Below are positions 10,201 to 15,722 of a stretch of 40,943 nt of DNA, piece after piece. Made by a program: the position numbers and the translations under genes. This DNA is from Desulfobacteraceae bacterium. Its GTDB lineage: Bacteria > Desulfobacterota > Desulfobacteria > Desulfobacterales > Desulfococcaceae. The notes beneath the pieces are model-generated. The model was not told where the DNA came from, searched no databases, and saw only the letters and a list, made by a program, of their open reading frames with translations. Each line of letters begins with the position of its first letter. Positions within the stretch are counted from its first letter, which is position 1. The stretch lies in the NCBI GenBank assembly GCA_011390755.1, contig JAABRU010000050.1:1-40943 (forward strand). Direction: 5' to 3'.

Positions 10201-12733
10201 CGGCACTAATCCATACAAAATTCGGGGTTCCGTCATGATCTCCGTGCCGGAGGATAATGGTCGGCACGGCCAGAGAACCGCCGCCCTCAATAATTGTCTG
10301 TGGATTTTCAGGCGTATCCGCATCATCTGACGGAACATTGCTGAAAACCGGTTTGTCTGTCACTGCTGTGACAGTTACTGTAAAAGTATCGGAGACTGTG
10401 GGATCAATGGGATCTCCATTAATATCCACTTCACTGACGACTACTGTGATAGTTGCCGTACCGAATTCCGTGCTGTTGGCATCCGGTGCCGGAATTATTG
10501 TCAAAGTGGGATCAGCATCTGTCTGGTCAATAATAATATGTTCTGCATCATCGGGAATCAGATCCGGGTTGTTGGATGTTGCAGTGATTTGCAGCGAAGC
10601 AAGATCACTGTCCACATCCGTTATGGTAAATGAAAAAGGGCCAAGAGTACTATCTTCCAATACAGTTTTATTGGGAATATCGGAAATCTCATGGGGGTCA
10701 TTTACAGACGTGACCGTCAGAACAAATGAATCGGAAACATCCCCGCTGCCATCTGTCACCGTCACCGTTACATTTGCTGTACCGTTCGCATTCAGAGGCG
10801 GATCAAGTTTCATTGTCAGTGATCTGCTGAATGTGTCTCCGTCAGTCAACAGAGTGGTGGTATAAGGACTGACATAACCGTTAATCAGAATATTTGCATC
10901 CGGCAGCACATCCTGATTGTCCGAAACAGCGGAAACAGTTAAGGCATCGCCGTCCTCATCATAGACTTTGAAAGAAAAACTCAGCGGGGTTGCATCTTCC
11001 GCCATTTCTTTGTCCGGAATCGGATTAACCGGATCAAATGTTGGCAGACGGCTGACACCGAAAACAAAGGTTTCTGTTGCTGATTTTGTTCCGTCACTTA
11101 CCGTGACAGTAATTTCAAAATATCCGTACACATCTGTCTGGGGAGAAATATTGACAGAACCGGTGCCAATACCGTCTGTCAAATTCAGGGACGGCGAAGA
11201 GGGCGTTACAGCGGGTTCCGAACCGATATTATCAGGATTCAGAGCTTCTGCACTGACAGTGACCCCTGCAGTAGCAGAAACATCATCATACACAGTAATC
11301 GGAATACTGACTGACCCAAAATCGGTGACATAAGTATCATCAATTGCGTCAATGGCCGGAGGATAATTAAATGTTGCTTCATCAACAGCAAAAGAAAAAT
11401 AAGCCGCACCGGTATCATATACCCATGTATCCGGGACATATGTATCTGTTCCGGGAGCGCCCACAACCGTCAGTTCACCGGAGATACCCACTGAATAACC
11501 GAACTGATCGCCGGAAAGCAGGGATGACGGAACTTGTTGCAGATCTGTCTGTTCAGTCCAGTTAGAACCATCAAACTTATAAATGTAGGTAGCCCCTTTG
11601 TCGCTATTTTCCTTATCCGCCCCGACAATGGCGTAATCCTTGCCTATGGAAACAGATACACCGTAATTAATAGATGTCTGGTTGTTAATGAACTCCGCAA
11701 GCAAGTCTGGATCGTTTTCTGTTCCCGGTGGTGGTGGCTCCAGTCGTTGTAGCTCAGACCATGAACTGCCGTTATGGTATAATGCGAAAGCCTGCCCTTT
11801 AGCTCCTATAATCGCATAATAACCGTCCGTCGAATTACCGTATATTGCAACAGATTTCCCGAAGTTAAAAGTGTTCGTATTATTATTGGCACTTAGAGTA
11901 TCCGTGATTTTAAACTGTTTTTCTTCTGTCCACTGCGTACCATCATAATAGTAAATATATACAGAACCGACATTGGAATAAAAAACATTCGGAGAATTTT
12001 CCGGAACAAGATAATCAGCTCCCGGCACACCGACAATAATCCGATCTCCGGCAATGGCCACGGAATTACCGAAAAAATCATTTCCCGATGCACTGGCACC
12101 GCGTGTCAGTTTTGTCTGAAGACCGGCTTTCTCAACAGAACCAAGACTTTTCCAGACAGCCCAACCTTTTTCAGGTTTTTTATAGATGATGACAGAACCC
12201 GAATTATCCTTTGCATTGTCATCGTCAAAAGGCACACCGACAACCGCAAAAGAATCACTGATATCAACAGATGTTCCGGAATTATCGTCTGTTGTAGCGT
12301 CATTGGCGAATATTTTGGCCAAAGGCAGCCCGTCCCTATCAAATATATAAGCACTTCCCGCATTCTGACGCAGAATATTGCTGACCCTCACATCCGACTG
12401 CGGCGAACCGACAATAATATAATTCCCGGAAACAGCGACAGCAGTTCCGAACTGATCGCCACTTTGCCCGTCATCAGGATCAAGTCGATCCACTTCTGTC
12501 CAGGCAGAAGAATTTAGCTGATATATATAGATCGCTCCGATATCTGAAATTCCGGCATTTTTGGAACCGACAACAGCATAATTACCGTCAATGGAAACCG
12601 AATATCCGAAATTATCTCCTGAGATATAATCGCCAGGCACTTCTTTGAAAGGAGCCGCGCCCGCGCTTACCGGAAAAACAGACAGCAGCAGCAGGATTGC
12701 CATTAATACACAGTTGATATACCTTGATTTCAT
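4244..12733 (-). CDS. Giant secreted FG-GAP / cadherin-like repeat protein with C-terminal dockerin
   Basis: This 2829-residue protein starts at the ATG preceded by AAGGAGGT; an open frame runs 39 codons further upstream but lacks a site. Residues 1-26 are a Sec signal peptide (VLMAILLLLSVFPVSAGA). Residues about 35-480 hold seven FG-GAP units (such as DQFGTAVAVSGNYIIVGSP), enough for one seven-bladed integrin-type propeller. About 20 cadherin-like/Ig-fold repeats of roughly 100 residues follow, each opening with a V-N-D-P-P type linker and an N/DEDT motif and carrying acidic, probably calcium-binding positions. The last 60 residues form a dockerin-like EF-hand pair (VIDLKDAIQALKLTAG, ADVNNDTKLGLPEAIFVM). 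The product is probably extracellular and adhesive; the ligand is unknown. No secretion gene is adjacent. The protease at 39.2 kb shares the dockerin type. Confidence 0.93.
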   Translation of the reverse strand: MKSRYINCVLMAILLLLSVFPVSAGAAPFKEVPGDYISGDNFGYSVSIDGNYAVVGSKNAGISDIGAIYIYQLNSSAWTEVDRLDPDDGQSGDQFGTAVAVSGNYIIVGSPQSDVRVSNILRQNAGSAYIFDRDGLPLAKIFANDATTDDNSGTSVDISDSFAVVGVPFDDDNAKDNSGSVIIYKKPEKGWAVWKSLGSVEKAGLQTKLTRGASASGNDFFGNSVAIAGDRIIVGVPGADYLVPENSPNVFYSNVGSVYIYYYDGTQWTEEKQFKITDTLSANNNTNTFNFGKSVAIYGNSTDGYYAIIGAKGQAFALYHNGSSWSELQRLEPPPPGTENDPDLLAEFINNQTSINYGVSVSIGKDYAIVGADKENSDKGATYIYKFDGSNWTEQTDLQQVPSSLLSGDQFGYSVGISGELTVVGAPGTDTYVPDTWVYDTGAAYFSFAVDEATFNYPPAIDAIDDTYVTDFGSVSIPITVYDDVSATAGVTVSAEALNPDNIGSEPAVTPSSPSLNLTDGIGTGSVNISPQTDVYGYFEITVTVSDGTKSATETFVFGVSRLPTFDPVNPIPDKEMAEDATPLSFSFKVYDEDGDALTVSAVSDNQDVLPDANILINGYVSPYTTTLLTDGDTFSRSLTMKLDPPLNANGTANVTVTVTDGSGDVSDSFVLTVTSVNDPHEISDIPNKTVLEDSTLGPFSFTITDVDSDLASLQITATSNNPDLIPDDAEHIIIDQTDADPTLTIIPAPDANSTEFGTATITVVVSEVDINGDPIDPTVSDTFTVTVTAVTDKPVFSNVPSDDADTPENPQTIIEGGGSLAVPTIILRHGDHDGTPNFVWISAASGNQALVPDANISINGISGASYYPVLVDKEAELFVIITPEPNLSGTAVITLTATDTAGANVSVAFDFEVTDFNDPPVINPIGNQSINEDGVLENFAFTISDQESAGNVLWNSITVTSSNTELVPDDNPTTAEPDSGGENIVIGGSGTSPTLTITPVANMFGTTVITVKITDDGGKTATETFILSVTSVNDIPEIVLNTPSPVITDEDTKTGDISFTVSDIDKDDLLTITATAVNQAILPIDNDHVNIGGSGMTHMMDVNGGSGNFTMTLLPAENANGNTSVTVTVNDGKGGTDVAVFQLKVNPVNDPPTIDSGIKEGDIFETDEDIFINIDIVINDVDTAISSLVPEVVPNSTDIIANTSIRITGAGANYRIKLTPNENKTGTAELVLSVNDNNPEDAKTTSVTFYLEVKDVNDAPVFTAPANYSVHTTDEDTEISIPVSLSDVEDTNADNITLTAVSNNTALVPNNYNNLRLDGTGNNRTLVITPAKDAFTPQNGIAEITITADDNSGSATATSKLVVKLQVNPVNDPPAIEGISNNDIIPADEDTPKEITITLSDADTPVENIELNWSTPVNCTITASGLGASRILKITPNSDFSGPINITLTADDGEAQNNTSAPVSFTLNVGTVNDAPFVFSGLVANQLIVMNEDTSEDIEIVLEDVDTEAENITAKVTSGNTNLIPNLYANLRITGTEAARTIYIRPKENANTHENGTATITLELNDNTGTETAVSTLVFTVEVTQINDPPVITNIDPAVIITTPEKTEKDIAITLTDPDTPLGQIVLSAKSSNQNVVPDANIRFTGTLGSRIMYVQPADYQYGILSIEITADDQEGTGTSTSVLTITFSVGPVNDPPSILGIDPFDVVTFSEDLETEGTKTFEIPFRVEDVEQVPHQLTVSVKSGNTNLVADAYASLHVEVIDPDDPLRDECNIDLPECQDNPVPVPAECICNRKLVIVPEPDANTYDFGTGTITMTVDDNTDTETATSDFTFTIEVNPVNDPPEISGISEGMIVDAEEDVAASIPVTLSDKESAPTLIGLTAVSGNETLVQNTDIRITGTGADRSIVITPQTDQSGDVPITITANDNSGAGNAETAVTFKLRLNPVNDSPSVDTGHPNNQIKPNAVVEMQEDENKSLTVVVADLDTDPLNITVTAESDNTFLIPNEYMNIHVEPGAEDDERIIVINPADNANTSINGTAKITLTIDDNTGTATATNTMTFTVNVQPVNDAPGITGISKNQIFPAQEDVELEIPFTLTDIDSLVENITVTPTSSDETILPTDYAHAHITGGGANRILVLKPAANQSGMVSVTLTADDGGTGDSSYSLIFKLAVEIANDPPAITGIVPNQVITMEEDTTKNIVFRVDDVDTALSNVTVFAVSSNEELVPNEFSYLTTSEVLIKTDPVTSEEYGEVTLTVKPLESMNSALAGNTEITITANDNTGGPTASNTLMFVLRVLSGNDGPVISSATSSWTMNEDESKDFTFTVNDVDKDELSLTITSTNASVLPTDGQHILVNGQDYADGFKIREPVYSAGPITLTLIPVENANTGINPSTPVTLSVTVADPGGDTADKNFILTVLPVSDPPVIFITPGPKVTPVNTPITVTFRVDDPDTPIAQLQVNADSKNTTLVPLSNITGPTYITLAGANDPNYTMDINPALDETGTADIEIQVYDGLDPDPTTATFTMTVYDVTSASDPQIFVESPVYTSEDVPVTVIFTIIDEDTGVDEFNKIDVHPVTQDAPLIPYENIVQPTKITPQPADPREHTYQVTIRPGTNVSGSVELEILVVDVKNQPAPLQVTKKFTVTIHPINDAPVILDLPSNIEGLENRTEEFDFLIYDPDGGSLTLTTLSMNTELLPNVNIKVTESDDSPAAFPVILEPDERYPLKLILTPKINAFGTATIEVNLRDDSGSVFDTFIQNITYTIGEVKALYVVVDNVIDLKDAIQALKLTAGISVQNVNRGADVNNDTKLGLPEAIFVMQKVAGLR

Positions 12734-12894
12734 GTCATACCTCCTTAGGTCTTTTGTTTTCCCGCTTTGCAAAAGGGCCGGGAAAGATTTTTCCGGATTG
12801 GGATACCGGGTGTTTTTATGATAATATAACTCATATAACGCAAACCGCATGAATGGCGGGTTATGCCCCCCATTTTTTTGGCATCATTCGGATT

Positions 12895-13092
12895 TCAGGC
12901 GACAGCTTTATCTTTACGCCCATAAGAATGGACAATATCAAAACTTTCATCACTTAAAAAAATTTCTCCGCAATGTGTACAGACATCATGCGGGATATGA
13001 TAGAGAATCCCTTTTTCAGGATGATGTAAAACAGTATGCTTCTCTAATCTTCCCCCGCACATAGGACATTCCGTAAATTCACTTTTTTTCAT
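12895..13092 (-). CDS. YgiT-type zinc-finger antitoxin (MqsA-like)
   Basis: This 65-residue protein has the two zinc-binding pairs of the YgiT/MqsA N-terminal domain: CPMCGG near residue 9 and VCTHCGEIF near residue 37. It lacks the helix-turn-helix half of full MqsA, so on its own it may only neutralise its partner. Its ATG overlaps the stop codon of the upstream gene (ATGA), indicating translational coupling. The toxin-first order is that of mqsRA. Confidence 0.82.
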   Translation of the reverse strand: MKKSEFTECPMCGGRLEKHTVLHHPEKGILYHIPHDVCTHCGEIFLSDESFDIVHSYGRKDKAVA

Positions 13093-13388
13093 AACGCCCT
13101 CTTTGATGAAATCAGAATATAAAGTTGGTTTTCAAATATTTTCCCTTTCGTATATATCAGAATATTATCATATGTCGGGCCTTTAATAATGTACAGTTTT
13201 TCTTTTTTTCCTGTATAAGGATTTGTACTGTTCAGCACTTTGTATATTTCATCTGCATTAAGAATTGATTCATAAACATCTCTTTTATCAAGATTTTCAT
13301 CTAACTCCAATTCAGCTTTCAGCGTAAATTTAACCTGCCTGTCCAATATCAGTCTTTTTATTTGTTTCAGTCTGGTATCTGTTTGCAA
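13089..13388 (-). CDS. Probable MqsR/DUF4258-like toxin
   Basis: This small basic protein of 99 residues is coupled to the YgiT-type zinc-finger gene by a 4-base overlap. Its opening (RLILDRQVKFTLKAELEL) and strand-rich end (KLYIIKGPTYDNILIYTKGK, QLYILISS) fit the RelE-fold DUF4258/MqsR group usually paired with such antitoxins, which act as mRNA interferases. I assign it mostly by that context. The first codon is TTG, with GAGAG eight bases upstream; no internal ATG exists before the conserved part. Directly upstream sit the gene remnant at 13401-13487 and a partial mobile repeat, so its natural promoter may have been replaced. Confidence 0.62.
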   Translation of the reverse strand: MQTDTRLKQIKRLILDRQVKFTLKAELELDENLDKRDVYESILNADEIYKVLNSTNPYTGKKEKLYIIKGPTYDNILIYTKGKIFENQLYILISSKRAL

Positions 13389-13400
13389 TCTGTACTCTCA

Positions 13401-13487
13401 CTAAATAACTGTTTTATTTCTTTCTAAATCTTCTGAACGGTCTTTATGGACTTTGGTAACCGGAGATACGATTTCTTTAAATTCCAT
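13401..13487 (-). pseudogene. 5' remnant of the HEPN-partner gene
   Basis: This is a duplicate of the first 28 codons of the gene at 14723-15202. From CTGATAATGG onward the two copies match over about 89 bases, with four substitutions and one inserted T. The insertion shifts the frame, and the copy ends at a TAG after MEFKEIVSPVTKVHKDRSED plus eight more residues. Homology stops right after ACAGTTAT. Its upstream side abuts the end of a 145-bp-type element, so the original ribosome-binding region is gone. The 28-codon frame could act as a leader for the toxin gene 12 bases downstream, but that is speculation. Confidence 0.85.
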
Positions 13488-13489
13488 TA

Positions 13490-13540
13490 TCAGCAGATCG
13501 AAAAGTTTTCCCCGGATACGGTTTTAGGACTGCCCGGAGA
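13490..13540 (+). repeat. Partial copy of the 145-bp TIR element
   Basis: TCAGCAGATCGAAAAGTTTT followed by the CCCCGGATACGGTTTTAGGACTGCCCGGAG block is the left part of the full copies, cut off after about 50 bp. Its terminus joins directly to the HEPN-partner remnant. The rest of the gap to 13657 holds a short ATTCGTGTA direct repeat (13573-13602) and no gene that I can support. Confidence 0.85.
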
Positions 13541-13657
13541 TGATAAAAAATTATTCCTTACTCTTCTGTATCATTCGTGTAATTCGTGTAATTCGTGGCT
13601 AAAATAAAATCAGATAGTTATAAAAAATGCGAAACTACAGATAATCAATAAAAATAT

Positions 13658-13894
13658 TTACTTCCGATTCTCTGTCAGATGCCTTCTCTGTTCAAGAATA
13701 ATATCGGATGCAAGCGGGGAATCTTTTTCAGGTCTGACAGGACAGACAGACTGAAAAAAGGATTTGTCACCTGTCTGCAGCCATTTTTTCTTTTGTTTGT
13801 ATTCTTCTGTTTCAGAAAATGTCTTCATCTGTCTCATCACTGTTTCAATCAGATTGTCTTTTTTTTCATTTGTATTTCCCAACTGCCGGATCAT
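13658..13894 (-). CDS. Small hypothetical protein overlapping the DUF104 gene
   Basis: I do not recognise this frame. It could begin at 13969, 13894 or 13837; I chose the ATG at 13894, which has AGG nine bases upstream and a 29-base overlap with the preceding antitoxin gene. The protein is short, charged and helical (NLIETVMRQMKTFSETEEYK). Its end (SPLASDIILEQRRHL) resembles the toxin-wrapping tail of small antitoxins. The expected PIN toxin does not follow; repeats do. It may be a decayed remainder of the module or a chance frame. Confidence 0.35.
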   Translation of the reverse strand: MIRQLGNTNEKKDNLIETVMRQMKTFSETEEYKQKKKWLQTGDKSFFQSVCPVRPEKDSPLASDIILEQRRHLTENRK

Positions 13895-14063
13895 CTGAAA
13901 CAACCTGAATTCCTTGAATGAGAAACTGTATAACATGTTCGGATTGATCTGATAATATTTCAGGAACAATCTGAACCCTCAGTCTCTGATTTTCATTTAT
14001 ATTCAGAGGTTCCAAAGGATATATCCGTCCATGTTCATAAACAGCGGAAATTATCCGGTTCAT
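13866..14063 (-). CDS. DUF104 (AF2212-like) antitoxin
   Basis: The 65-residue product begins MNRIISAVYEHGRIYPLEPL and continues into NENQRLRVQIVPE, the signature of the DUF104/AF2212-like family of swapped-hairpin antitoxins. These normally pair with PIN-domain RNases. GAGGCG lies seven bases upstream of the ATG. No PIN gene follows within the next 450 bases, so this is an orphan or part of a decayed pair. The C-terminal half after residue 36 does not match the usual family tail. Confidence 0.75.
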   Translation of the reverse strand: MNRIISAVYEHGRIYPLEPLNINENQRLRVQIVPEILSDQSEHVIQFLIQGIQVVSDDPAVGKYK

Positions 14064-14136
14064 CGTTACGCCTCGGTTAATCTTTGAAAAAAGCGGTTAA
14101 AATCAGAACCCTTTTACGACCGGATTCATCGCTTAT

Positions 14137-14712
14137 TCATTCAATAAGTTCAATTATATTTATCAATATATCTTTTATCTCTCCAATCTTAAATGTTGAA
14201 GCAATGCCAACATCCTGTCTTTTTCCATGAGAAAGATAGTTTCTGTATTCAATAATCTCTGTCAGGTCTTGAAATAACTCCTCGGAAATAGGATTTTTCA
14301 ACACTTTTTTTGCACCTGAAAGACTGTAAAAATCATTTTTATTTTTTATGAAAGAATTTACAGAATGATGTAAAGGAGCAAATTGTTTTTTTAAATACCT
14401 TCTCCTGTATTCTTCTGATACAATTTTTTTGATTTCTCCGTATGCATTATCTATCCTACTGAAGATTATTTTTTCAAAAGTTGTAATAATATTCAAAATA
14501 TATAATTCTGTAATATCTGTTTTCAGTTCATCAAAATAATCATCAATAATCTGCTTTTTATCCTGAGTTTTTTTCGCTTTACGGGGTGACAGCACTGTCA
14601 GTTCTCTGGCTAATTTCTGATTGTTTCCTATACTGTTTTTGGCAAATCCGTGTATTACCATTGAAGAAAGATAATGCTGATATACCTCTTCCAATATTTC
14701 TGCGGGAGACAT
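14137..14712 (-). CDS. HEPN-domain protein, candidate RNase
   Basis: This 191-residue helical protein carries R157-NYLS-H162, the R-x4-H catalytic signature of HEPN RNases, within EYRNYLSHGKR near the C-terminus. Most of the protein (residues 60-165) would be the four-helix HEPN bundle, and the N-terminal 50 residues are basic. It begins 10 bases after the 159-residue partner. The site AGAGGA runs out of that gene's TAG stop, so translation is coupled. HEPN proteins act as toxins, abortive-infection effectors or RNA-processing enzymes. The role here is inferred from the motif and the two-gene layout, in the same island as two other toxin-antitoxin loci. Confidence 0.8.
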   Translation of the reverse strand: MSPAEILEEVYQHYLSSMVIHGFAKNSIGNNQKLARELTVLSPRKAKKTQDKKQIIDDYFDELKTDITELYILNIITTFEKIIFSRIDNAYGEIKKIVSEEYRRRYLKKQFAPLHHSVNSFIKNKNDFYSLSGAKKVLKNPISEELFQDLTEIIEYRNYLSHGKRQDVGIASTFKIGEIKDILINIIELIE

Positions 14713-14722
14713 AGTTTATCCT

Positions 14723-15202
14723 CTAAATATCAGTCCATCTTTTCAACCATTCGCCAATTAGTTCTTCAAATGATTCTTTTGTTAATTTTTTGATATTTTC
14801 TTCCTGTTTTCTGCTTTTCCAAATTTCCCAATGAGATTTATTTTCGGTGAGTAACAGAAATACACTATCTTCTTTATGCCCTCGAAAGTATAAGTCAATT
14901 TTGCCAAAAGCACCCACAACATTAATACCGGTTGGTTCAAAAATTACTGACGGACCTTCCGTACTGCCAAAAAAAAGATACATCATGGAAATATTCATCA
15001 TAAATTCTTCGCATTCAGCAAATTTCAGACGGTCAAAATCAACAATTATATCTCCGCTTTGGATATATTCATCCAGCCAGTTTCCAATTTCGTCATACAA
15101 CTTATTAACTTCCTGAATCCATAACTGTTTTTTTCTTTCTAAATCTTCTGAACGGTCTTTATAGACTTTGGTAACCTGGGATATGATTTCTTTAAATTCC
15201 AT
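14723..15202 (-). CDS. Uncharacterised partner of the HEPN protein
   Basis: I do not recognise this 159-residue protein. It has an acidic-basic helical N-terminus (residues 1-55), a central strand-rich part (FEPTGINVVGAFGKIDLYFRG, then SVFLLLTENKSHWEIW) and a C-terminal helix rich in Lys and Trp. There is no signal peptide, membrane segment, nucleotidyltransferase motif (such as GSxxR/G) or DNA-binding motif, so it is not an obvious MNT antitoxin. AGAGG lies eight bases before the ATG. It is first in a two-gene operon with the HEPN gene, which suggests an antitoxin or sensor subunit. Its 5' end is duplicated at 13401-13487. Confidence 0.75.
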   Translation of the reverse strand: MEFKEIISQVTKVYKDRSEDLERKKQLWIQEVNKLYDEIGNWLDEYIQSGDIIVDFDRLKFAECEEFMMNISMMYLFFGSTEGPSVIFEPTGINVVGAFGKIDLYFRGHKEDSVFLLLTENKSHWEIWKSRKQEENIKKLTKESFEELIGEWLKRWTDI

Positions 15203-15722
15203 TATCAGCCTCTCAGAATATGATATTGTCGGTGCGGTGTAATATATCAGCCATTTCCCGGCATTAAAATGCCGGGCTATTATCTGACACCCCTAGGGGG
15301 TTAAAATCAGATTCGGAAGCAGAAAAAAAATCTTTCCAATGAAATCCGGATAAAAAAACCCTAAAATATTTAAAGCAATATCCGTGCCATAATTTTTTGT
15401 CTGTTTTGCTTTGCGTCCGGGCAGAGGCAGATTATGGACACCTGCTTTCGCTGGCATGATGTCATTCCGGTGAAAGCCGGCATCCGGTATTTCCGCAAAA
15501 TATACGGAAGATTCATTAAATATCATAAAATCTTTCCTCTGCAAGTAAAAATCTGCATCGTATTCCTCCGGACAGCGGAAGAAATCTGTTTCCCTTAAAA
15601 ACCCGGAATCATGTCCGCCCCTGACAATTTTCGGCAATGGATTTTCTGTTTATCCTAATAACCTTTTTCAATGTCAACATGAAATTTTTTATCAGTATTA
15701 AATATTTTTCAGCCAAAAAATA
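15203..15722. other. Gene-poor gap with palindromic repeats
   Basis: No gene is supported in these 520 bases. CCCGGCATTAAAATGCCGGG (15257-15276) is a perfect palindrome of the same family as those at 21.1-21.3 kb. 15436-15485 is an imperfect inverted repeat of the AAAGCCGG/CCGGTGAAAGC kind. A 114-codon minus frame at 15293-15637 runs through that repeat and shows no protein-like features outside it. Confidence 0.7.
15436..15485. repeat. Imperfect inverted repeat
   Basis: GGACACCTGCTTTCGCTGG and, on the opposite strand, GGATGCCGGCTTTCACCGG form two arms around CATGATGTCAT. The same sequence type produces 'MPAKAGVH' reading frames in many bacterial genomes. It is an intergenic dispersed repeat rather than a gene. 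Confidence 0.7.

Noticed and set aside
15293..15637. 114-codon minus frame
   Set aside because: It passes through an imperfect palindromic dispersed repeat that gives the MPAKAGVH string; the remainder is low-complexity, with no family signature and no good start.
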